Shown piece after piece: positions 54,701-64,000 of a stretch of DNA of 64,000 nucleotides. The position numbers were made by a program, and so were the translations under genes. Source of the stretch: Heloderma charlesbogerti. Its lineage: Eukaryota > Chordata > Lepidosauria > Squamata > Helodermatidae. The stretch's first letter is position 1, and every line of letters starts with the position of its first letter. The DNA lies in NCBI GenBank assembly GCA_026122225.1, contig JANEZZ010000520.1:1488001-1552000 (forward strand), in the 5' to 3' direction. Under the pieces are notes generated by a model, which worked only from the letters and a program-made list of their open reading frames with translations, was not told the DNA's origin and searched no databases.

Positions 54701-56865
54701 GTTAATTCCTAGCAAAATAAGCCTCTGGTGAAAAATGCCACAGACTTTCAGATGCACAATCAGATATTGATAACAGCCTCACAACAGCACCTCAGTATCT
54801 AACATTACACAGACAGAGAGGTAAAGCATTCTGCCCTTAAGTTTGATTGTGACCAACAAAGAACTGAAGGGACTTGCAGAATTGTTATGCCATTGTTAGA
54901 TATTACATTACATGCATTACATTTCACAGAACCAGATATCAAGGAAAAATAAGAATTTCCCTATTTCAGCATGAAATAGAGGAAACTCCATGGGTCGAAG
55001 TTTTGAATGGGCCATTGGCTTGACGTTATTTTAAAGGTTTGGCTAACCTAGAGGTGTCATTGGGATCTGATATAGAGGGTAAGTGTAAAGGGGACCTCTT
55101 TCTGAATGACTTAGTGGCAAGGTTTTAGAGAACAGGCCACTGATAATTTGATATATAGCCTGGAGAAATTGGTAAGAAGAAGGACTTGTAGCAAATATAT
55201 GAGCATGCCTTGATGTCTTCAGGTAGTATTTAAAAATTATGGCACATGGCATGCAAAACACAAGTAAGTTCTCTGCTATTCCTCATATCCTTTGATTTCA
55301 TTGGATGTGACATTCTTCAGTGGCAGATTCTCAAGTTTCGGAGACACAATAAATGCAGAGTTTTGCTCTTGCCATGCGCCATCACACAGCTGTCTCTGCT
55401 CACGGACCCAGCAGCTCTCAGTAAGCCCAAACAGTGGGTGCCACATCAGAGACACTTGTGAAAACGGGCCCCAAAACCCTCATCAGTGCCAAAGCCTGGC
55501 ATTCAGGTCATCACCTTCCCCAACTACTCCACTGGAACAGAAAGTAGTGGAATCTGCTGCTCTAAAACTATAAACATACACAGTGGTCAAATACTTTATT
55601 CATGTTCAGCTAAAGCAGAAATATTCCTAAAGTACTTCTTATTTTATTCCATTTTAATTATATGTCACACTGTTGCTTTTATGTTTTTAATGTATTTTTG
55701 AATTGTTTTTATAAGTTATTGTTAGCTGTCTTGAGCAGTTTTTTTTTTTTTTTAGCAGAAAGACAGTATATAATTAATTTATTAGTTAAGTGTTTCTATT
55801 GAAACATAACTTGGAAAAGCTGATAGTACTACTAAATAGCTAACTATGCATCCTTAGCTTTGTCCTTCAGTGTGAGTGGAAGAAGTCTAAAACAAAAATT
55901 ACCTAATCAGTTATCAAATAAAAACAAAATAATGATTTTTGACCACACACATGTGGAGAATGTATCAGTTTTTTCTCTCCTGTATTTCACAGGACTGAGC
56001 TACAGCAGCCTGGTTGGTACCTGAACTTTAATATAAGGATTAGCTCAAAGTAATGATTCCCAGCTTTGTACCTTAGTGAGGGGAGAAGTACTTTTACCTT
56101 AGTTCTTCATTACTGAAGCTTTTGTCATTGAATTTCAATGCATCCTTAGCTTTGTCCTTAATGGCAAATAATTCAATGGAATCCTGCTCTTATTTGGCTT
56201 AGTGAAGCCTGCAAAAGATTCTATACTATTAATTTTACAATTCACATAACATACGTATTTTCAGCAACATGTGCCAATAAATGTACCAAGACAACCTTGG
56301 GTTTGCTACATTTCCCTGAAAAACGCTCATACTGAGATCTTTCCCAGCATGTTGTAGTACAAAACAACACTGAAGATTATTCAGTAAGCAACAATTTCAC
56401 AATACTAAATACATGTGGTAAAAAGACATTTTTTTTCCTCCTAGAGCAGTGGTTTCCATACTGGTATATTTAGGAGAACTCTAGTGCTTTCTAAGAGATA
56501 TGTAAGAAAAAATAGAGAAGCTGCTACCCAACTGCCCCACACTATGTGAAACATCTAGAGTGGGAAATGTTCTTGTCCCAAAAGTTCTACAGAATGTGCT
56601 TGTTTCCATCTGCTTCCAAATAATACTGGAGGCAATAGCCGGTATGGACATGGTTTGGTGTACATTTGTCTGGGTGGGTTTTAACAGCTGGGTCCACATT
56701 ATCCCAAATGGTAACTGGGACATAGAGGATATCCTTTTCACTCTTGATGCAAAGATAAGTCAAGGTTTTCTTATATCCATTAGACATGCAAAATAACCTG
56801 AAGATATAGAAGCCAACTTCAGTAGGACATTCTTTCAGACATATTTTCATTTCTCACATAGATCT
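51703..56865. other. Long, mostly AT-rich intergenic DNA
   Basis: No gene recognised. Contents: a tandem 22-bp repeat around gtcctctatttgaagggctg (53,465 and 53,511), a 22-bp exact direct repeat containing tgcatccttagctttgtcct (55,846 and 56,138), a T-run at 55,740, and repeat-free AT-rich segments. 52,830-53,070 has aattgttaatatc and cataattcac-like cores and could be conserved non-coding DNA. Confidence 0.35.
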
Positions 56866-56869
56866 GCAG

Positions 56870-57135
56870 GGGTCAGCATCCAGGCTGCCCCCATGCTAGC
56901 AGAACGGACCACAAGTGCAACAGGTACTAGCAGTTCCTGGAACAAGGAGAAACACTAATTTCTGGAATGGAGCAGGTAAGGGAGCTCTGCTGACCTGACC
57001 CAATCCAGAGCCAAGCATTTCTGCTAGTGTTCAGGGTTATTTCAAGAGCCACTGGTTCCTGTTGTGCTAGTGGTCCATTCCACTCATGCAACAGAAGTAG
57101 CAGCACTGCAGCAGCAGCATAGGATACTGCCCAGT
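56870..57135. repeat. Foldback-like repeat (gatactgccc family), copy 1
   Basis: Shares gatactgccc, ggaatggagcagg, ggagctctgctg and gacctgaccca blocks with 59,437-59,711. Inner segments (gtgcaacaggtactagcag and ctggttcctgttgtgctag) pair inversely. Worn MITE, superfamily unknown. Confidence 0.5.
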
Positions 57136-57985
57136 GATTCTAAGATGCTTTATATTTGTATTCTATTGTTGTTCCTGGTATTTTGTGCTGATAGTCACCC
57201 GGTGTTCTAGAATTAGAGAACGGTGAGATACAAAAACACTGAATGAATGAAGGCTATGCAACTGTAGGTCAATTTGTGGATTCCTCCTCATGCCTTCCCT
57301 ATTACATGAGGGGGAAGAGCAGGGACACACTTATTGGCCTTGTCCCTTCTGTCAATTCCTGACAGCCTGCACCCTTCCCTTCCCTCCCCTACACACACAT
57401 AAACATTGGGGCTCAATGTCTACAGCAGGGAGCTGACTTTACACATGTAGACTTCCTGTGTCATTTAGAACCCTGCATGACCAGGGTTCTAAATCATGTG
57501 GGGAGCATATCCACATACAGAGCAAGCTACCTGCTGCAGAGGTTCAGCCCCAACACGTGGAGGGTGATGAGGCTGGGCAGTCAGGAAAGTAATTGAAGGG
57601 GTGAGACCAGCAAGTGCATCCCTGCTCTCTCCACCTTGATGTGAAAGGAAACATGTTAGGGGGAATACCAAACAGGCCTTTTACCTCCTATACTTTTGAA
57701 CCATGATGAAAATGTCTTGCTTCTATAGATATAAACAAGCAAGCACCCATCACTATTGCATCCAGTTTCTTTAAGACACTCTCATTCTCTAAATTAGGCC
57801 TTCTAACAAAAGTTCTGCTTCTGTCACTTTTTGGTCCTTAGAAAGAGAGAATAACTTTGCAATTGGAGCAGGGAGGAGATGATCAACTAGGTTCAGGATG
57901 TTGCCTTTTGATTTTTACCAGGAAATGTCTTACATCCATTATTTCAGTTGATCGTGCCAACCACTTTACTGGCAACTCTTAGGTA
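57136..57985. other. No feature seen
   Basis: No gene or repeat recognised; mixed composition. Confidence 0.35.
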
Positions 57986-57993
57986 ATTAGTAT

Positions 57994-58430
57994 TAGGGAT
58001 GTCCGTCACTTAGAAATCTGGTTTTCTTCTGGCTCACCAGAGTTCTGTGACATATACAGCTTGCTTTGCATCTGCGAGCTGTGCTGCGGGTTGTTCTCCA
58101 AACTCCGGAAACTTTTTTGTGCAATTCCTGTTTGGAAGGTTCTGCAATTTGTGCAAATTATGGCTGAATTTGTGCAAATTGTGGCCAAATTTGTGACCAT
58201 TATGTAAATTCGGCCGTAATTTGCACAGATTGCTCAGAAATTTGTGCAAATTGCAGACCCTTCCCCAAAATTTGCACAGAATTCCCAGAAAATCTGCAAA
58301 CTGGCCCAACTTGCTGCAGATTGAGTTTGGTGCTGCAGCAGGAACTAAAATAATGTCCGGGGGGGCAGGAGGGCAAGCCTAGGAAAACTCGTCGAACTCC
58401 ACCCCCCAATGGATTTCTCCAATATCTCTA
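57994..58430. mobile_element. Non-autonomous hAT-like element (437 bp)
   Basis: Starts tagggatgtccgtcac and ends with the inverse tagagatattgg. The flanks attagtat (57,986-57,993) and gttagtac (58,431-58,438) share the central ttagta, an old 8-bp duplication. The interior holds imperfect tandem gcaaattnnggc-type units (tttgtgcaaattatggc, aatttgtgcaaattgtggcc and so on), which give a spurious minus-strand frame with repeating NLHK residues. Same TAGGGATG end family as 1,320 and 44,869. Confidence 0.7.
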
Positions 58431-58484
58431 GTTAGTACATGAACAGAAATCAATGGAAACTTGGGCTGCTATACACATTTTCTT

Positions 58485-58572
58485 GGGGGTAAGCCCTGTA
58501 GAACACAATATGACTTACTTTTAAATAAACATGCCTAGGATCGGGCTGCTAAGCTACAGGATTGTATCCTTG
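58485..58572. repeat. Short dispersed repeat (gtaagccctgtagaaca type)
   Basis: Reverse-oriented relative of the repeats at 7,540 and 31,095: gggggtaagccctgtagaac, gacttacttttaaataaac, cctaggatcggg. Confidence 0.45.
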
Positions 58573-59436
58573 TGTTTACAAAGTAATGGACAAACTCATA
58601 CCAGATTGTTCACCATCTTTGTTTGCATTGCTTCCTCTTTCCTTGAGGTTTTATTTCCCATGAGATAATGTGGTTTATATTTTCAAGGAAAAATCACATA
58701 ACACTCTTACAAAAATTGCACAGAACATTCACCCTGCTCTGTGAATGCCACAGAAAACAAGCTTGCTTAGTACATGACCATCTTTTTGTGCTAAGTAGAA
58801 TATGGACCAAGGCAGCAAGGACAAAGGGAGAGCACAAACACAACTCAGCCTACACGTAACAGCCATGCTGGCAGATTGCCATCTCAAAACATTTCTGAAT
58901 GTTTGGAAATATTAACAGGAACATGTGCAGCCATTCCTCCTACAATGTGTTACAAGTTGAACTGTGCAAGAACACCTTTCTGTGGCAGCTATATTGGTCT
59001 GAAGTCATGGCCAGGTGTAGCCAAACTGCAGCCTGTTAGCCACATGTGTCCCAGTCAGTCAAAAAATGAAATAGGTTTAAAGAAACGTTCTCTTTTTTCA
59101 TTCTTGGGTGCAGGGCTAAGCGCTGATGGAAACGGTGAAGTGCAAGTAGGATTAATCTGCTGAAGAAATGGGGAGCAGCAGATAATATGGGACAGAGAAC
59201 TATGTGTTACTGACATGCGGTTCAGAAACTTTGGCCATGTATACACAAAGTACAAACCAAATGCTGGTTCAATCAACTTTCAGCTCTACACTGATCCAAT
59301 GCAAATTCACAGTGCAGACAAACCCAAGGCATAACCAGTTCATCCACATCCAAAATTCCACAAAAATTCCATACAAACTGGGGCTTTCTGTTATGGAGTA
59401 TTCTGTGCATGAATCCCCACTATGTGGATAGAGCAG
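58573..59436. other. No feature seen
   Basis: AT-rich sequence; short frames without domains. Confidence 0.35.
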
Positions 59437-59711
59437 GCAGTATCCAGTGCTGCCCATGACCTAGCAGGGCCCACTGTCAGGGCAACAGGAAGCTAGTGCT
59501 TCCTAAAACAACTGGAAATGGGCTGAAATGCTCATTTCCAGAATGGAACAGGTCAATGAAACTTGGAGAAGGGAGCTCTGCTGGCCAGACCCATTCCTGA
59601 AATGAGTCATATGGTTCATTTCCAGGGTTGCTCTAGGAAGCGCGAGTGATTTGTCCCGCTTGGTGCAACACAATCAGTGGAGGCCCAGGATCAGCACTGG
59701 ATACTACCCAA
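59437..59711. repeat. Foldback-like repeat (gatactgccc family), copy 2
   Basis: Outer ends gcagtatccagtgctgccc and the inverse of gcactggatactaccc pair. Middle blocks ctcatttccagaatggaac and ggttcatttccagggttg also pair. About 275 bp, non-coding. Related to 56,870-57,135. Confidence 0.6.
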
Positions 59712-60990
59712 TATTTCCTTGACACTTGAAGTGACTGAGGCAGCGTCTGCTACCAGTGCTGACTCCAAGAGTTTGGCAGCTCTCAGGCAAGGCACTCAGT
59801 GGGTCCCCCTATCCTGAAAATGATAGAGCATGCAAGTGAGAATTGTCCTAGGCTGCATCAGATCCTCTTGGAAACTCTGAGAAAATGGTAGCACTGTTAG
59901 GGCAGTGGGCCCTCTGCTAGTCCTGATGCCCTGGCAAATACCCAACAGTGCCAACCTCTGTCTGCTACTGCTGGCACAAAGCACATGCATACATCAGAGT
60001 TCACATATGTGAACCAAAGCTGCTGGATCAGAGTTATTCAGCTGATTTCACTTAAAGATGCCTTAAGAAGCTACCCTGCTTTCTTATTCAGAAACAAATT
60101 CTCATTTGCCTAATTATATTCAAGCAAGCACTAATTTTCAGGAACCACTACAGGTTTTAAAAGATTTAGTAGCAAGTAACTCTGCAGTCAGAATGAAATA
60201 TGCTAGTGAGGGTTGCCAAGAGGGACACCGTAACATATTGTGTGCTAGCAATTTTGTGCCTTCCATGTCTGATGCTCCTGTCTCTCTTGCTCCCTTATCT
60301 TGAATAAGCTTTAAAAATCTTTTAGTGTGAAGTACTTAGTTGCAGTTGCTGGGCAATTGAAATCTGTCTTAGTGACAGTTAAAAGTAGCCCTTTTTCTTT
60401 AATTGCATCACATATCACCAAGGTAAAAAAAAAATCCTACAGAGTTTGCAAATCTTGGAAGATGCACAGATAATGCTTCCGCCATTCTCAGTGGGTCAAA
60501 TTAGCAATAAAGACACTTCTCCATAGTCAGAGCAACAGTTCTCTCATATAAGAACAGGAATATTGGTTGCAAGTATCTAAGGAGAAAAGGATTATTCAGG
60601 CAGTCAAAAAAGATCTGCAACAGGCCAGGTCACATGTGTTCTGCTCTGGAGTTTTTAAAACCGGAGTAACAGTTCTCACAGTGACAGCCTTACATCAGAT
60701 AGGATCTCACTATTTTACTCTAGTTTCTTGCTCTCTCTCATCTCTTGCATCTCCTGCATTGGGAAACAATATAATGCAGCAAATATGTTTGTTGAATCAT
60801 ATGGGCTTTCAAGATGGGCAGCAGCTTCAGGGAAGGCAAACTTGATGATGGTGAACCATGGAGCTTATTTTCAAAGTTTAGTTGCTAATTTAATTAATTA
60901 TTGTTGTTATTATTTACTATTTAAAATATTCCTTTTTCTGGAGGAAATAAAACCTTTATATGAATGTTCAACAAATTTGTTAAACTTTAA
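59712..60990. other. No feature seen
   Basis: AT-rich intergenic DNA with no recognised gene or repeat. Confidence 0.35.
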
Positions 60991-61060
60991 GGGCACAATC
61001 CTATGCATGTTTAGACAGAAAAAAGTCCTACAATTCCCAGCATGCCCCAGCCAGCCATGC
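60991..61060. repeat. Half copy of the gggcacaatcctatgca foldback MITE
   Basis: Left arm gggcacaatcctatgcatgt, tagacagaaaaaagtcctac, ttcccagcatgccc, preceded by TTAA. The right arm is replaced by a cluster of AT-rich hairpins. Confidence 0.75.
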
Positions 61061-61062
61061 AT

Positions 61063-61139
61063 ATTGATGTTCATATATCAATGAACATCAATATCAATGA
61101 ACATATGGATGTTCATATACTCAGTAGAATACTGAGTAT
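61063..61139. repeat. Cluster of perfect hairpins next to the half MITE
   Basis: attgatgttcat pairs with atgaacatcaat (6-base loop); tgaacat pairs with atgttca around 4 bases (about 61,098-61,115); atactcagt pairs with actgagtat (5-base loop). The three stems follow one another within 77 bases. Confidence 0.7.
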
Positions 61140-64000
61140 GAATACTGAATACAGTAAAACTCTCAGTAGAATACATACCTACAAAGGATATAATAGGGCA
61201 TTGGGAAAGCCTCCCATCGCGCTCTCTCTTTCTCTCTTGGTGGTAGAATACATCTACAACACTAAAGTTTCCTGTAAGAAGTACTTGAGTCAATAATTAC
61301 AGAGACACACTATCTGATTATCTTAACAAGCTTCTTATGATGCACTTACCTGCTTCCTGGGACAAGTGAAGTATTTAAGCATAATGGAAGCAAAGCCACT
61401 GGTGATGACACTCTGAAAGATCGGTTGAGTTGGATGAGTGGCTGTTGTGATGTCACTCAGCTTTGAAAGGAATACTTCCCATTATCAGGAGACAAGCTTT
61501 ATTGATCATGCCATTGGCATACCCTGCTCATGAGAGACTACTAATTTGGAGCACACCAATTTTGTTTTCAGCGATATGGATTAGGTACCTTTGATCTGTA
61601 ACTTTTAACAAATCAAAGTATACCAAATGGAAAACACATCAGGAAGAAGAATACCTGGCTCCTCACACTTTAAAAGATTGCTAGCCCCAGGAGAAAGGAA
61701 GTAGAAATCACAGCATTCAGGCAATGGCCAGTCTATACCTACCAATGGAAGATACTTCAAGCAGAACAGCATGAGGTTCCTCTCAGCTTTGGCTCCTGGG
61801 AGATTAAGAGAGTTCTGCAACCCCTCGGGACAATAGCCTCTAGGCTGCTGTCAAAGGGTGATGCTTAAGGGACTGCCTGTTTGGGGACATGGAACTATGT
61901 TTGAAAATAGTACTTTGAAGCTGAGAGGACAATCGTGTGGGTTTTCTTTAAGTGCAAAATGGGTGGGGAGGGACAGTTAGAAGTTATTATATTTTTACTT
62001 CCTTTTAATATTTTATTATGGTATTTTATTGTTTGTATTGCATTTATTGATTGTATGACCATTTTCCATTATATTGTTCACCACCCTGATATATTTTGAT
62101 AAAGGGAGGTTTATAAGCATCCAAATAAATAAGATGGGGTGGGGGAGGTTGTGTGGAATAGACCACAGCAGAACTACAATTCAAGAAGGAAAGCTAAGGT
62201 ATAGGGGATTGGTGGGTGGGTGTGTAAGTGGTAGATAAAAAAACATGTTGTAAGCTGCTTTGAGAACCTGGTAGTTGAAAAGCAGGATATATATCTAATA
62301 ACTACAAAAAGAATTCCAATGTACCATCTATCTGGAATTAGATCCTGTTAAACAGCATTATAGGAATATCTGAATTCCAGAAATCACATTCACACTTTAC
62401 TTGCTTCTATGTTGGGGTGGGGAAAACAAGTCAGAAAGTATAACGTACTGGTTAAAGTAAGTATCAGGGATCAGTCTGTCAGACAACAAATGCAGTTCAG
62501 TAAGGACAGCAAAGGCTTAGAACCTCAGAAACTGGACATTCTTTAAAACAAAACACTTTTCAATGTAATTTCAGTGTGTAGATGTCTATGGCATTCCATC
62601 TATTTATGCTACCTTTCAAGATATGCAATTTTAAATCCACTTCACTGTGTGAATTTACTTCCAACTTCAATGATTGCTATTGGTCTGTAATTCTACCAAG
62701 TGTTATTCATATGGCCCCTGTTACAAGATAAGCCATAAACCTCAAAACTTCATTATTTGGAGTAGGCTGGTTGCTTTCAATGGCACTGTTTTAAGACAAG
62801 TGGCTTCAGAGCTATTTCCACAGATTCTCATCACTTTACAACCTGTAGTATTTTCACAATTATGTGAGATGAGGAATACCTATTATCCCCATTTTATGGA
62901 TGGAGAACTAGAACTCTGATTGAGGGCCACTCAGCAATCCTGTTGTACAACAGGCCGTGAAAACGGGAAGTCCTGTATCTTCAGCCATTCATCATACATA
63001 CTTAAATGTTTTTCCTCAGTTTACACCTAGACATAAGGGAAGGATTGTGAACGTTCTGCATCAGATTAATCAAACAACAAGAAAAGCTCTTGAAAATTAT
63101 ATTCTGAACTAAATAGTTTGATTTCCCAAGATGAAGGGAAGACAATAAGAAGGAACAAAGACTGGGAAGCAGAGGGAGAATGAAATGGAAAGGAGAGTAG
63201 TAAGATGTTCTGGATCTATAAGAATGAGATGAAGAATGTGAGAAGATTTAGGACAGAGATGTCCTCCTTCTTGCAGTGTCCAAAAAGCAGAGGGCCTTTT
63301 GGCTGGTGGTTTAGTTTACATATTACGCGTAAAAAGTCAATCCCGTAAGTAGCGTGTGTTGAATAGCCACCATATTGAAATCCAGGATAACTGTTACCAC
63401 ATTTTGGTCAATATTTCAACTCCCACTAGGGATAGAAAATTAATTCCAATGACAAAACCAACTTAGTATAACATATTATGTAGCATTTTGTATTCCAAGA
63501 TGGCTGCTGCAAATGTATCATCTTGTTCATTATTAGATAACCAAAATTGCTTCATAAACTGTTCTGTGTCAGATTAATATGACAGGGAAACCTCTGATGA
63601 AGATTCCAAGTTGTAACTCATATTTTTCACTGCGTACTATGATATTATCACCTCCATTGTAGTGTTTGTTTAAGGGTGAAATGAGTAAGTCTCTTACCTC
63701 AATTTTCATCAGAAATCTTCATGCTGAAGTATTTAAAACAACATAGCTGATGACACAAATTTTGCAAATCATTTTGGTAACTAACAATGAAAAAAACTGA
63801 ATTTTCAAGACAGCTTTCCTACAATATAGGGGGCGTGGGGAGAGAAAGAGACCAAGAAACCTTTTCAGTCAGTTTTAACCTACTATTAGTTCCGGTGTCA
63901 GAGGAAGTATGCCTATGGGCACCAGTTGCTGGGGAACATGGGTGGGAGGGTGCTGATGCTTGTGCATTCCCGGTCAGCAGCTGGTTGGCCACTGTGTGAA
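61140..64000. other. AT-rich intergenic DNA to the window edge
   Basis: A weak LINE-tail-like segment lies at 62,060-62,135 (ttcaccaccctgatatattt, then aaataaataa). A MIR-like core (ttatccccattttatggatg) lies at 62,880-62,905. No gene was supported. Confidence 0.35.

Noticed and set aside
58034..58309. Minus-strand frame with repeating NLHK residues
   Set aside because: It comes from imperfect tandem gcaaatt units in a hAT-like element; the periodicity is that of the repeat.

Overview
This window looks like a non-coding stretch of a vertebrate genome, most likely a squamate reptile (lizard or snake). That is inferred from the repeats: tRNA-derived SINEs of squamate type, CR1 and L2 LINE 3' ends, an L1-like LINE, a DIRS-like gag fragment, Tc1/mariner and hAT DNA transposons, and several small foldback (MITE-like) families. 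No host protein-coding exon, tRNA or rRNA gene could be supported. The longest open frame is about 160 codons and runs through repeats, and every frame with recognisable protein similarity belongs to a transposable element.

Layout. 1-2.5 kb: a reverse SINE, then two diverged tandem copies of a Helitron-like unit, one split by a 518-bp hAT element. 5-8 kb: foldbacks, an LTR-like segment and a 259-bp element with terminal inverted repeats. 9.1-11.3 kb: a decayed minus-strand DIRS-like gag region. 11.3-15.8 kb: a LINE 3' end, a 104-bp direct duplication, a SINE interrupted by a LINE tail, and a minisatellite. 17.3-17.9 kb: a solo LTR with intact 5-bp target duplication. 21-25.4 kb: a hAT foldback followed by a decayed L1-like LINE that carries an 861-bp GC-rich insertion. 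26.8-29.2 kb: LINE tails, a SINE and foldbacks. 34.4-35.9 kb: two L2-type LINE ends. 37.8-39.2 kb: a second copy of a composite repeat also seen at 27.2 kb. 44.5-47.3 kb: a complete but inactive Tc1-like transposon with a 904-bp palindrome-rich element nested inside it. 47.3-64 kb: scattered foldbacks, a SINE, another hAT MITE, and long single-copy AT-rich DNA that may hold conserved non-coding elements.

The most unusual structure is at 44.87-45.77 kb. It is a hAT-like non-autonomous element built around a roughly 460-bp palindrome whose arms contain six smaller palindromes sharing a TACGTA core. The GC-rich insertion inside the L1 at 23.5-24.4 kb carries related motifs, so the two may belong to one little-known transposon family. 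Nothing here forms an operon or pathway; the window reads as layered transposon insertions in intergenic or intronic DNA. Repeat-family names come from remembered hallmarks, not from database searches.
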